This document shows, piece by piece, positions 37,901 through 49,082 of a DNA stretch of 64,000 nucleotides (its first letter is position 1; every line of letters starts with the position of its first letter). The notes under the pieces are model-generated. The model saw only the letters and a program-made list of their open reading frames with translations, made no database searches and was not told where the DNA came from. The stretch lies in assembly GCF_014633365.1 (NCBI RefSeq), contig NC_068350.1, positions 2,733,001 through 2,797,000 of the forward strand, given 5' to 3'. Origin of the DNA: Diospyros lotus. Its lineage: Eukaryota; Streptophyta; Magnoliopsida; Ericales; Ebenaceae. The translations under genes and the position numbers were made by a program.

Positions 37901-40434
37901 AGGGGCATTGCATCATGTTCAAGGGAAATGGGGTTGATGAATTGAGATACAGATTGGAGCAAGAGACAGGTCTTCAGGGCATTATTGTATGTTCCCGCAG
38001 TCCTTTGGATGGGAATCTGCACCCCCTTCGATTGCAGCTTCCTCCCAACAATATGACTATGCATGTTGTCATAATTGAATCATCGTCAAAAGGTGAGATT
38101 GTTCTTCAATTGGTATAGCTTTTTGTGTTATTTGTTTCAATAACCAAACTTCGTTTTGGCTGCTAAACAGTGAACTGATTTCTGATGTTATGCATTGAAA
38201 TTTGATTACTTTTTTATGTTCAAAATTTAAATGCATGCTAGGCTAGTAACCAAGTCAAAACAAAAAACATTGATATGCCTGTTTTTTCTCCATTTTAGTC
38301 ATGCTCTTACCTTAGGCGATTCTTTTACTTTGGCTCAAAATTGTTTATTGTGGTTGTGGATGATGTTATTTGTAATGTGTAGTTCTGAATACTGTTGGGA
38401 AAGCACTTATTGTGGAAATCTAGCTTGCAAACTATAGGACACTCTCTAATAGTTCTATGGTAAAAAATGATGAAGGTGAATTAATGTGTGTTCAGACTTT
38501 GTTAATAGTTAAAACTAGAACAAAATGTTCTGGAAAAGTAGGAGGCTGGAAATTTCATTGGTAAGGAAACAAATGATCAACAGTAAAAACTAGATTGTTA
38601 TTCGCATATGGTAGTAAGACAAATAAATATGCATTGGGTTCAAGTTTTAGGATAACATGAAGAGCTGATTAACTGATGAACAATCTTAAATGGACTCTTC
38701 TCAGTCAATATTAACTGGACTATTGTGAGAAACTCTGCAAATGATGCCTCATTAGAGGAGCTGATTTTCAATGGAGTCTTTCACTTAAACCACAAAGTAA
38801 TAAGTTCTTTCCCTGAATGTTCTATATTCAGTTGGATTACTTACCAAAATTATTGATAGAATAAGCAAGTATCATTTGACAAACTAAACTTCTTGGTTGG
38901 TTGACATGTCATATCATGCTAGCTATCCAATTTAAGAAAAATAGAAAACACTAGTGTCTAACCTACTGTCATAGCTTGAAACATCTATCTTGATCTGTTT
39001 CATGATGTCCCTTGAATACTCTAGGACAAGATTAGTTATGAGGGTTTTGTGGAGAATAGCACCCATGACCCTCTTGGTCCCCTATTTTGTGGCCAAGGTG
39101 GTCTATGCATGGCTTGGAAGTTATTCCTCCTCAATCTCTCTATACCTTGAAAATAGTCGTTACAATCTCTCACCTGGTTATGATTGAGATGACTGAAGGA
39201 ACTCTGTCACCCAAATTTAGACCTTGACTCTCTAATCAGGGTACCTGGGCATATAATAGTTGAGGTTTTCTACAACTTTGGAATAGTTAGGCCGAGGTAG
39301 ATGACTATCTATTGTGTCATCTGCATCCTTTTAAATGGGTCATTTGCCCAAGGACTTAAACAATTAACAAGATCTGCTTATTTGAGTTCAACATGAATCT
39401 AGTTTATTGAGTTGTGCATATTGTCATTCATTTGATTTTATGGTCACTTGGAGAGTGTCCATGCTGGTTTCATGGTTTAGACTTTAGACCCTTTGTTTTG
39501 AGGCTGCTTGGTTGTCTTTTATATCTTGAATGTTGGTTATCACAGTTACGAAATGATTTATTTTTTAAGGGGCAAAATCAACAAATGTTATGATATTGCC
39601 AATATGGGATTTATTTACCCGAAGTAATGCAATTGTTGATGTATGCACATACAAAGAAAAGTACAGAAAGTATGGGAGTCTATATACTGACAGGTGCAAT
39701 CAAGTAAAGATGAAGACTAGTGCAAATTCCTTTTCATTTTTATTTTATTTGGTGGCACTAGAAGCAATTTTTTTTTTATTGGTTGCCATATCCTCATCCT
39801 TGATAATTCCTGTCGATAGAAATGAACAAGAACAATGAAGTTTAGCTGATCTAGTAAAGGATGAGTACTTTTTACCCCTTTTTTAAGATGAAAAAAGCAC
39901 ATTTGTCCTTAACAGTTGCCCCATAATCCTCTTATGCTTTGGACTAAAAGAAAACATGATGAATTTGTAAAAGTTAACAGTGGATGTATTTAATTTACTA
40001 ATTTGTTCCATAAATATTTAAACCAGAGGGTTTATATGGAGTGTCAGTTCTCGTGTATGTGTTTTGTCTGGTCTTGGGAAGGAGAAGCGAGATGGTAGTT
40101 TGAAGGTTTAGCATCCAATTCTGAATTTAAAGGGTGCTATTTTGATTTTGAAAGCAATTTGTTATGGTGTGGCAAAAGGACATAATATCCTCATGGAACT
40201 GTATTCAGATTTTTTTTAATTGCTCTTTAGCCTCTGCAGTATATTTTTGAATTTTGTTAATTCATTTTTGTAATGTCTTTCTATTTATCTTGACCAAGGA
40301 TGCTGCCATTATTATTGTTGTTTCGGATTTCTGTTGCCTTGGGCATATTTCTCCATAACTCTCTTGGTTACGTTTGCCTTTTCTTTTGTGTATCAGTGGC
40401 AAGAAACTTGGCAAAACCAGAAATTCCAATGTGA
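34990..40434 (+). CDS. Double-DUF569 (actin-crosslinking/fascin-like fold) protein
   Basis: Four exons, 34990-35571, 36324-36911, 37798-38092 and 40397-40434, all with GT-AG introns and one open frame of 500 codons. Exons 1 and 2 each encode a full DUF569 beta-trefoil-like domain with matching signatures: KAVRLRSHH-x-KYL, RLKSC-GRY/GKYL, FL-GMTGRKVLQ and NGG-PPWRNSVTHD. Exon 3 encodes the ubiquitin-fold-like C-terminal region often found with DUF569 (RTIYYHVADDYGN, LRLQLPPNN). The last exon adds only about 12 residues and the stop. The two DUF569 exons look like separate genes, but exon 2 has an acceptor six bases before its ATG and is in frame, so I read them as one fused gene, like the two-domain Arabidopsis protein At1g27100 (from memory). 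Molecular function is unknown. The last exon is the least certain part. Confidence 0.85.
37350..37714 (-). mobile_element. Probable solo LTR in intron 2 of the DUF569 gene
   Basis: A 365-bp segment bounded by TG and CA is flanked by ATTC on both sides (37346-37349 and 37715-37718). Read on the minus strand it begins TGATACAGTTTACAATTT and contains CTATAAATAGTGATG, a good LTR-type promoter, followed by a transcript-like stretch. The direct repeat is only four bases and the fifth base differs, so the ends are tentative. Confidence 0.5.
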
Positions 40435-41459
40435 AATCTTGTGGGAGAGTTCGTGCTTTTGCTGGTACATACACGCATTCTGCTTTAGGCCTGTAATCAT
40501 GCCTTGCTTGAATATGATGAACTGCTTGACTGGCTTGCCTGTGCATCATCTCAATCCAGTGGGTTTGTTGTTATACAGCAGAAGTTATATATTGCATTGA
40601 ACGGGAGCGGCAAAAGACAATTAGCAATGCTAGTTGAATAAACGTGTATAGCCCCATTGACAACTACAATCCTTTTACCCTTTTGCATTAAAATTTTTTG
40701 GCTTCTCCTCTAATGCGTTTCTTTACTGGTTCAGGCGTATTTAAAGATGCGTGCTTCGGCTATTATACATGTGAACGGATTTAATGGATATATATATATT
40801 TAATCTCACTCATTTCTTGAGCTGGAGAACAATCTTTTCTCAATTTCCAAATCTTGCTCAATCTGACAGCTGATGAGCGAACAATTTATGAGAACTAAAA
40901 GGGTATGCCAAGTTGCTGCAAGATGGGCCAAACTTTTCGTGCCCTCATTAATGGTAGTAGAAAAAACATTTGGGCAACTAAGAGAATCAATGGATTACAA
41001 GATAAATTATTGATGAATTTTCATTAAGGGTGCTTTGATTGTAAGAGTGAAATTTGGGTGAAAAGAAAATGAATTTAAGGGAAAACGATTTTCTGGAAAT
41101 TTGAAGTTTAAGCTGTGTGATTGTTATAATTTTTTACTTAAAAAATGATGTTATTTTTTATTTTTTGGTGTTTGATTGGTAATATTTTTTATAGAATTTG
41201 ATCATTTTTTTGATATTTCGTGTTTGATAGGTATTTTTTTTTATGGAAAATAATCATTTTTTTATGAAATTCAATGGTGAAATTATATTGAAAAATATTG
41301 AAAAATTAAAATAATAATTTATTTTAAATTAACTAAATCATTTTCACAGATAAATCAAACCACAAAATTAAAAATTTTCTATTTTCCAAACTTATATATA
41401 CAAAATTATATATATACACAATCACACATACAAATATACATATTTTTTCAAACAGAGAT
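40435..41459. other. 3' flank of the DUF569 gene and AT-rich spacer
   Basis: No gene is seen. The first few hundred bases should be the DUF569 3' UTR. From about 41035 the sequence GGTGCTTTGATTGTAAGAG begins a stretch with two GTGTTTGAT-type phrases (41169 and 41220) that may belong to a decayed transposon surrounding the minisatellite. Confidence 0.4.
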
Positions 41460-41945
41460 ATATATACATATATATATACACACACAGACCCGTTGTAGCC
41501 TCCCGCTCACCCACCCGCCACTGCTTGTCGCCGCTGACTCGCTCACTTGCTCGCCCTCTCTCGCTGCCCCTCTCCCTCTCTCGCTCACCCGCCCACCCTC
41601 TCTTGCCTGCCCTTCCTTTTATTGTTCGCACACAAATACATATATATATACACACATACATATCTATATATATACGCCATCTCTCTCGCTACCTCCCCGC
41701 TCATCCACCTGCCGTCGCTCACCGCCATTGACCTACTAGCTGGCTCACCCTCTCTCTCGCTTGCCCTTCCTCTTGTTCGCACACAAATACATATATATAT
41801 ATACACACACATACATATATATATATATATACGCTCTCTCTTGCTGCGTCCCCGCTCATCCACCCGTCGCCGCTCACCGCCACTGACCTACTCAGTAGCT
41901 CGCCCTCTCTCTTGCTCGCTCGCCCTCCCTCTCGTTCGTTCTCTA
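41460..41945. repeat. Minisatellite of about three 151-159-bp units with embedded TA/CA microsatellites
   Basis: A composite unit repeats about three times. It contains GTTCGCACACAAATACATA, a (TA)n/(CA)n run, then a CT-rich block with CCCGCTCATCCACC, GCCGTCGCTCACCGCC and TGACCTACT, and ends in CTCGC-rich sequence. The GTTCGC landmark recurs at 41624, 41775 and 41934. Units differ by substitutions and by microsatellite length. Long ORFs in both strands here, rich in Ser/Leu or Arg/Glu, are artefacts of the CT-rich repeat. Confidence 0.85.
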
Positions 41946-42275
41946 TCCCTTTCTTGCTACAGCTTCAATGGTGAAGTTGAAGAGGATAAAGACGGGAACA
42001 CAGTGAGTTGTTGCTCCATTTGTTTGGAAAATCGGAGCTCCTCCCCCTATAAAATTTGTTTTTCATGATTTGAAGTAAAAAGCTATCAGGTGACAAGAAA
42101 TGGGAAAATGAGTTCCTTGAAAAAATTTTGCTATCAAACACTACACATGGAAAATTGGGTGGAAAAGATGTCTTTTCCCAAGAAAAAATAGGCTATGTTG
42201 CGTATATTCTTACCTACAGATAACTATAATATTATGAACATAGCATGCGGGATGATCTGCTTTAACGAGCAAATG

Positions 42276-44123
42276 TCACCAATAATCCATGCACGAGCAT
42301 GAGCCATGCTTGAAGTGATGGAATCGAGCTCGATCTCTAACAATAATCTCTACATTATAGATACAGGAGATCAATTTTGTCACGTTGTGACAGTCATTGC
42401 AGACTCGAAGATTCTTAAACACGCGTATAGGGACTCCAGGCTTTGAATTCAGAAGCCCAAAAGCTATGGCAAGTCTCTCACTATGGAGCCTCAATGACTG
42501 TGTTTTACCCTGATCAGGCTCATGAACCAGAGGAGCTTGCGAGAAGTCAGGTACATATCCTGTCGACTTGAGTCTTTCCTCTATCTCATCCAAAAGCTCG
42601 TAAATTTCTTTGGTATGAGGGTGGGAAGTGTCTCCAGCAAAGAATTCGTGAGCAATGCCATTGACCTGTATTGAACTGCAGCCTGGCTCTTTCGTCACAC
42701 CTTTCTCGGTCATCAATTTCCTTACCAGGCCTACCTCATCCCACCTACTAGCTGAAGCATACACCCTAGACAATAGCACATAAACACCACTACATTCTCC
42801 CCCCTCCGACTCAATTACTTGCCTAGCAACTTCTTCACTCAGCTCCACCCCTGCATTTTTCTTGCAACAAGCGTCAAGAAGACTCCGCCATATCACCACA
42901 TCCGGTTTCATAGGCATGGTTGACACAAGGGTCAACGCCTCTTCCAGAAAGCCAGCACGAGCCAGGAGATCGACTAGGCAACCATAGTGCTCTAACACGG
43001 GTTCAATCTTGAAATCCCTGATCATTGCGTCAAAGTACTTTCGACCCTCAGTAACCATACCTCTATGGTTGCATGCGCTTAAAACACCGACGAATGTGAC
43101 AGAATTAGGCAGCAGGTCTTCAGCAACCATGTGGGCGAAGTATTCTAATGCCACTTCTGCTTGCCCATGCATTGCTAATCCTAGAATCATTGAATTCCAT
43201 GAATTCACATCATGTTTGGGCATTCTCTCAAACACCTGCTTAGCCATGTCCAGTGATCCACATTTGCAATACATGTCCACCAAAGAAGAGTTCAGCAAGA
43301 CATAGTCATCTTCATCTTCAGCAACATCAGCATCACATCTTCTCAAAGCGTAAGCATGAGCCCACGTCCCCAAAGTCAAATCTCCCAAACCGGCACAAGC
43401 ATTTACTACGCTCTGCAGCGAATACGCATCTGGGTTAAACTCGCTCTGCATTTCTGCAAATAGCTGCAACGCAGTCTCGAATTCCCCCAACTGGACAAGG
43501 GCATCAATCATAACATTCCAAGACACCACACTTCTCTCAGTCATTTTGTCGAACACGTCGCGTGCACTGTCCAACTGCCCGCACGTCCCGTAAAAGTGAA
43601 TCAAACTGTTGCTCGCATACACATCCGAATCAAGCCCGAGTTTCAGAACCTGGGCGTGCATTTGTCTCCCTTCGGAGAAGGCGAACAGATAAGCGCAGGC
43701 CTTGAGAACGAAGGGAAAGGTGTGATTGTCAGGCGCCACGCTTCCATCGCTCAACATGTCACGGAAAGCTATGATAGCTTCTTCTTTGCGGTGAGTGCTA
43801 CGAGCAAAAGCCCGAATTAGAGTGTTCCAAATGAACGAATTGGGGTTGCCAATTTGGTCGAAGATTCGAGAAGCGTAGTCGAGGTCAAGCGAGGCCGCGG
43901 AGTGAAGGATTCGACTGTAGAGAAACAAGGCGTGGTAGTCACTGGACGGTGGTGTACGGAGGGCTTGGGCGTGAATTTGCTTGAGCTGAGAGATGGACGT
44001 GGCTTGGCCCAAGTAGTGAAGCAAACGACGACGATGGTTAAAGCTCGCGTTGCCATCGTTGATGGTGAAGGGAAGAACATACGAAGGTGGGCTTGGTGTC
44101 ACCGACAAAACCATGGCTTCCAC
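42276..44123 (-). CDS. CRR28: DYW-class PPR editing factor, CRR28-like (At1g59720 type), organellar
   Basis: Intronless, 615 codons. An N-terminal stretch rich in Ser, Pro and Arg serves as transit peptide. PLS-type PPR repeats follow (for example F-x-WNTLIRAFARS, PDNHTFPFVLKACAYL, SVVSWNVMIDALV), then E and E+ segments and a complete DYW deaminase. The last has the zinc/catalytic HSE at 547-549 (HSERLAIAFG), C-x-x-C at 575-578 (CNDC) and the C-terminal Asp-Tyr-Trp. All expected zinc ligands are visible, so the deaminase should be active. The protein is colinear by memory with Arabidopsis CRR28, a chloroplast editing factor for ndhB and ndhD transcripts needed for the NDH complex. Orthology and targets here are inferred. 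It is divergent from the DnaJ gene with an 868-bp gap. Confidence 0.92.
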   Translation of the reverse strand: MEAMVLSVTPSPPSYVLPFTINDGNASFNHRRRLLHYLGQATSISQLKQIHAQALRTPPSSDYHALFLYSRILHSAASLDLDYASRIFDQIGNPNSFIWNTLIRAFARSTHRKEEAIIAFRDMLSDGSVAPDNHTFPFVLKACAYLFAFSEGRQMHAQVLKLGLDSDVYASNSLIHFYGTCGQLDSARDVFDKMTERSVVSWNVMIDALVQLGEFETALQLFAEMQSEFNPDAYSLQSVVNACAGLGDLTLGTWAHAYALRRCDADVAEDEDDYVLLNSSLVDMYCKCGSLDMAKQVFERMPKHDVNSWNSMILGLAMHGQAEVALEYFAHMVAEDLLPNSVTFVGVLSACNHRGMVTEGRKYFDAMIRDFKIEPVLEHYGCLVDLLARAGFLEEALTLVSTMPMKPDVVIWRSLLDACCKKNAGVELSEEVARQVIESEGGECSGVYVLLSRVYASASRWDEVGLVRKLMTEKGVTKEPGCSSIQVNGIAHEFFAGDTSHPHTKEIYELLDEIEERLKSTGYVPDFSQAPLVHEPDQGKTQSLRLHSERLAIAFGLLNSKPGVPIRVFKNLRVCNDCHNVTKLISCIYNVEIIVRDRARFHHFKHGSCSCMDYW

Positions 44124-44991
44124 AGTTAATATGGTACCTGGCTAAGGATTTATGGTACAGCGCCGATTTTAGATTACATTGACAAATTCAGATATGCAGG
44201 CAAACTAATAAAATTGATTATATATTATTAAAATGTAGAATTATAATGAAATTTTGTATACAAAATAGCGTTATAAAAACACATAAAACCATATTTTTTT
44301 TCTTTCCTATGAGAACCACATTTATTTAAACTTATTTTCAGAAAATATATTTTAATAAATAATATTATAAAAGGCACCACATCTAAATGGGCCCTTAGTG
44401 ATCTCCATAAAGTAAAATAATTCTAATTCTAAAGTACGAAATGCATTTGGGCCGGGCTAACTTTGAAATGGCCCAACTAGAGGCCACGGCGAGACGCCAG
44501 CACAGAATCCTGGCCTGACTTACCAAAGCCATTAAAAAAAGAAGATACCACAACTCATCACTTCCACCCCGCACGTTCTCGCGTCGCAACCGTTTCCCCC
44601 CTCACCCGCCTGTGCCCCCTCCTCCAGTGCCAGCCCGCCACGCCATCCTCGGCGGCCACGCGTCCCCTCCCAATTGACCCGTTCCAAACCACTCCACGAC
44701 TGTGCCGTGAGTTGCGCACGCCCCATAGAAATATCCCGGCCGACACGTATCTTAGCGCAGCATCCGCCTCCCCGCCAACAAACGGCTACTCACCACCGTC
44801 CGCCCCGCCGTACGCGGCATATTCCGAACCTTCTCGAACCGATCGTAACGAACTCCTGATTCCTCTCATCTCACTGATTTATTCACGGTTATATATATAC
44901 ACACACAGGCACAAATATACGGAGCAACCAATGATCATCGTGTTTTGAGTGGCAGAGAATTTCTAATTTGGAGTGAGCAGAGTGTGAAAAA
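44124..44991. promoter_or_regulatory. Divergent promoter region between CRR28-like and DnaJ genes
   Basis: The two start codons face away from each other across 868 bp. The half near the PPR gene is AT-rich; 44570-44870 is GC-rich with many CpG. A TATA-like run (TTATATATATAC) at 44889-44900 and a heat-shock element upstream of it point to the DnaJ gene. No clear TATA box was seen for the PPR gene, which is usual for this class. Confidence 0.6.
44826..44838 (+). promoter_or_regulatory. Heat-shock element upstream of the DnaJ gene
   Basis: GAACCTTCTCGAA is a perfect three-unit array of alternating nGAAn blocks with two-base spacing, the consensus heat-shock factor site. It sits about 50 bp before the TATA run and about 155 bp before the DnaJ ATG. 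Heat or proteotoxic-stress induction of this Hsp40 gene is therefore likely, by inference. Confidence 0.7.
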
Positions 44992-47900
44992 ATGGGGGTT
45001 GATTACTACAAGATACTGAAGGTGAGCCGCGGCGCGAGCAAGGAGGACTTGAAGAAGGCGTATAAAAAACTGGCGATGAAGTGGCATCCAGACAAGAATT
45101 CGTCTTCCGGAGCTGAGGCCAGGTTCAAGCAGATCTCCGAGGCCTACGATGTGCTCGGCGATCCTCGCAAGCGCCAGATCTACGATCTCTACGGCGAGGA
45201 AGGGCTGGCCTCCAGCCAGGTCGATCACTCGGATCCCGGCGTTGTTTTTGATGAGTTCTTCGGGGGATCGGACTTCGGCGGCGGGCTCGAGAGGCCTGAG
45301 AATGGGGATCGCAAGGTCAGGAAGGCTGCTCCCGTGGAGAGCAAGCTGCCTTGTAGTCTGGAGGAGCTTTACAAGGGTTCCAGGAGGAAGATGCAGATCT
45401 CGCGGATTGTTCCGGATGAGTCCGGGTACGCAATTTTGCTCCTTTTACGTGTTTTCTCTTGCTCTACATTTTCTGTATTGAACAGATTTTTCGGTGGTTT
45501 AATTGCGGTTGATTTTTGGAGCTCCGAATTCTCTGTTAAATCTGTTGCACTGGCAATTTCGGCCAGTCAGAGTTACGTAGATAGAGAATTTGGAATCATT
45601 TGAAATGAGATAGTGAATCGTTTTCGGGCAGTTGCGGCTGTTCTGTTGCTTTCTTTGAGGTATTAGCTTGTTTGCTAGGCTAGAGTTTTCATGTTGCATA
45701 AAAGAAAAACCATCTAGTTTTGAACGTCTGTGCTTCTGTTTTCTTTGGAAATTGAAAAAAAAAAACTGGTTATGATTGTTCCTGAAATATAATTTTTCTT
45801 ATTGATATATTGTCTTTCTGTTTTCAAGGGTAGAGGACAGTTATCAGTAACTGTATCTAATATAGCTGTCCTTGACAGAATTTCCAACAACAATTTCCTG
45901 TTTTCTGAGTCGGAGAACAGAAACTGGAATAGAAGTTCAGTTTGTTTGCTCCAAAACAGCTGTTTTCAGAAAATAGAGCTAAAAACCAGTTTTTGGTAAA
46001 ACCAGATTACTTATCCCTGTTCTTAGTTTTTTTTTTTTTTTTTCTGAATTACGAAAAATGCTGGGTTTATCCGGGAAGAAGTTGGCCTATTGACTATGTT
46101 AATCCATTCATACAGACAATCACACACCTAAAATACGTATATACTTCACTGCTGCTTCTTTCTAAATGATATAAGAACATCTTTCAGCACATAAATTGAT
46201 TTCTTTAAAAGGAATTAAGGGTGGAGAAGCACCTTCAACCTTGGATATACTACTGTGTACGGTTTCTTCAACAAATAGAAGGTAGTGTAGGTTGTAACCC
46301 CATTGACCAAACAGGTATGCTCCAAATGACACCTGAATGTGTTAGCCTTATGGCATGTGCTGTCCACTTAATAATAAATGCAAGTTTGAGTGAACCAAAC
46401 CAGGACTAGTGCATATGGGGGCCTGGAATATATTCAAGTATAGTTGAATTAGAATATGAATAACTTGGACACCTGACCAATATCCTTTGTTCATTTAGCA
46501 TCGAAATGAGTTTGCTGAGACTGGCCTATGGGGTTGAGGAACAGCATTATTCTTGAAGGGAAGGTGATACAAATACCCAAACACATTGGTCCCGCACACT
46601 ATGAAAACTTTAGGGTTATGTGGCCTGAAAACTTGAGATAGAGGTTTGTTATGTCATGCTATGCCTGGAGGTCCATTTGGCTTGGGGAGGAAATTTGTGT
46701 CCATGTCCTATTGCAAGGAGTTTCATGATGATAGTCAAAACCTGTTGGTGTTTGGATAATCCTTCTCCCTTGAAGAAATAATCTCCTGGGTGACCAGTAC
46801 CTAGTGTACCTTACCCTATAAATTAAGGCCTTCCCCTCAAAGATTCACACCACTTAAGTGTGCCACAACCTTGTCCTGAGATGCTTTTGCCCCTCTCCCT
46901 CCTTGATGTGTTGCTCTATCTCCCAACCTTCATTCCCATACTCATGCATTGATTTTTGCTTTCGTTCCAAAAATTTTGTTAGTTGCAAAATCAATACTGA
47001 TCCAGCCCTACCAAGTGTCGGGCTAAACACACTGTCAAATATAAAGTCATATAATGCATCTCAAAAAATCTATATTGGGACTACATTTGGGATTGCGCTA
47101 ATTTTTTTCCATTCTGTGTTACACCATGCTCCAATTCATGGTAAATGTAGTAAGGAAAAACTTTCTGTCTATTTCATTTTGGTTGTGATACAGCAGTTTT
47201 ACACTGTGTGTGGTTTATCTAAATGTTGGAAGACATTGCGGGCTGATGAAATTTTTGGTTTCTGTAATTGTAAGAGTTCCTATATACGAAGAGCTGGATC
47301 AGGTGTTGTTGGAAGCCTTTAAAGTACTTAATTAGGGCCACAGAACATTTTCTTTTTAAATCCTACATTTGCTTCTTCTTCTTTTTGTAATCAGATAATT
47401 TGTTTGGTTGTTTAGCAAGAATAGAGTTTATATAGCCGACCTCACATTATGGGATAAAGACTTGATATGTTGTTATTGTGTTGTTGGTAAACTTTGCTTG
47501 TGGGAAATGAAGGGGTGTAATTTCTAGAAATAGTTACAGTAGTCTTTATGTTTAGTGTTCCCTATTTATTGGCTTGCTGATTTCTTGTCCTCTATTACAT
47601 GCTGGTAGCTTGTGCATTGGTCCGTTCCAGGCTTTATGGTGGTGAGACATCACCTTCTATCTTTATATTAGTCCTTAAGCACTACCCATGTGGGGAAGAG
47701 ATGTCTGATGAAGAAGTTTGGACTGCCCATAGATTCCTAGGAATTCTGTTCGATGGTCACCATCCATGGGTTTGTAAGAAGTTTTCACTCTCTTTTAAGT
47801 GCCAATCCATTCTTTGGAATTATATTTGATGTTCACATACTCCATGACTAATCCATGTCTGGCACCCTGGAATCTGAACAATGGTTTTGGAATTGGGGAG

Positions 47901-48654
47901 CCATCTTGGTACAAATTTTAAAAAACTATGCCTCCATATCCAAACCCCAATTCGAAGAGCTTCAGTTTATATTTGCTAAAGTGCTCCCCAGAATTTGGTT
48001 CACCACATGTTCCATGATGAGCAACCATAATAATAATCACTGTTATTACAAATAAACAATGAAGCCTGTGGTCCACAACATTGGCGCTTAGCTTAATGAT
48101 TTCTGTCAGGAGCTCGAGGAATAACAATTTATTCAGTTTTTTTTTCTTCATTCACTCATTTTACAGTTGTTGATTTATTTCATTTATTCTTAGCTTGATG
48201 CATGAGTAACTGTTGCAGCAAACCTAGGACTGTTGACGAGATCCTAAAGATAGACATCAAACCTGGTTGGAAGAAAGGCACAAAAATCACTTTTCCCGGG
48301 AAAGGGAACCAGGAGAGTGGGATGGCGCCTGGAGATCTGGTTTTTGTGGTAGACGAGAAACCTCATGCTGTTTACAGGAGGGAGGGAAATGATCTGATCG
48401 TCAATCAGAGAATATCGCTGCTGGAGGCTCTTACAGGGAAGACCCTTGACTTGATTACCCTGGATGGAAGGAACATAACCGTGCCACTGAATGATATTAT
48501 TCGACCTGGACATGAGGTGATGGTCCCAAACGAAGGAATGCCCATCTCCAAGGAACCTACAAAGAAGGGAAATTTGAGGATCAAATTTGACGTTAAATTC
48601 CCTCGGAGGCTCACTGAAGACCAGAAATCTGACCTGAAGAGGGTTCTGGGCTGA
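44992..48654 (+). CDS. Type II (DnaJB-like) Hsp40 co-chaperone
   Basis: Two exons, 44992-45425 and 48219-48654, joined inside SGKPRT; 289 codons. The start [11 protein letters not shown] begins a J domain of about 67 residues with H-P-D at 32-34 (KWHPDKN), the motif that stimulates Hsp70 ATPase. The Gly/Phe linker is very short (residues about 78-100, [13 protein letters not shown]), and there are no Cys zinc fingers. The C-terminal client-binding domains follow ([40 protein letters not shown]). It is shorter than the usual 335-345 residues because of the reduced linker. The intron is 2.8 kb with no further exon needed. Cytosolic or nuclear action is typical. It resembles At1g59725, the neighbour of CRR28 in Arabidopsis (from memory). 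Confidence 0.93.
47422..47487 (+). mobile_element. LINE-type 3' tail in the DnaJ intron
   Basis: TATATAGCCGACCTCACATT, then GGGATAAAGACTTG and an impure TTG run. This is the same ending as the fragments at 15770-15936, 21280-21323 and 53828-53880, and fits the 3' end of a LINE or a LINE-dependent SINE. Confidence 0.5.
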
Positions 48655-48697
48655 GGGAGTGGCTAAACAATTGAAGGATTTAACTAGAGAGCTAGAA

Positions 48698-48736
48698 GAT
48701 CATCATCATCATCATCATCATCATCATTATTATTAA
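48698..48736. repeat. (ATC)n/(ATT)n microsatellite in the DnaJ 3' UTR
   Basis: About nine CAT units grade into TTA units 45 bases after the DnaJ stop codon, within the probable 3' UTR. Confidence 0.9.
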
Positions 48737-49049
48737 CGCTGACAACTGAGTTTCTTTTTTGTAAATATAGAACATATTCCTCGTTGTAGACGGAAACAAA
48801 AAAATGTGCATAGTAGGAAGGAAGGATAGCTTGAAGGTGGTGTGGTGGGTGCATTATTGCATTAGTGTCGTCCACGCTTCTCTGGAATCTATTTTGGTTA
48901 CTGCCTCAGTTACCAGAGATTGCAACTTTTTTTTTTACTTTCATTGTGATGGTTCTTCAACTTCAACTTCAACGTGTGGTAATGAAATTTTACATCAATA
49001 ACAACCCATAGTTGCTTTCTTCATCACATTAAATTTTTCATATCAAGTC

Positions 49050-49050
<1 letters not shown>

Positions 49051-49080
<30 letters not shown>
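49051..49080. repeat. (TTA)10 microsatellite
   Basis: Ten perfect TTA units in the DnaJ 3' flank. Confidence 0.9.

Positions 49081-49082
<2 letters not shown>

Noticed and set aside
41460..41945. Regular repeats resembling a CRISPR array
   Set aside because: Units are contiguous copies without unique spacers, and the genome is a plant's; this is a minisatellite.
41422..42068. Long overlapping ORFs on both strands in the 41.4-42.1 kb region
   Set aside because: They fall in the CT-rich minisatellite and encode only Ser/Leu/Pro or Arg/Glu/Gly runs; no domain and no codon pattern of a gene.
46858..47322. A 154-residue ORF in the DnaJ intron
   Set aside because: The two DnaJ exons join perfectly without it, it has no recognisable domain, and it carries many Cys/Ser/Phe codons typical of random AT-rich sequence.
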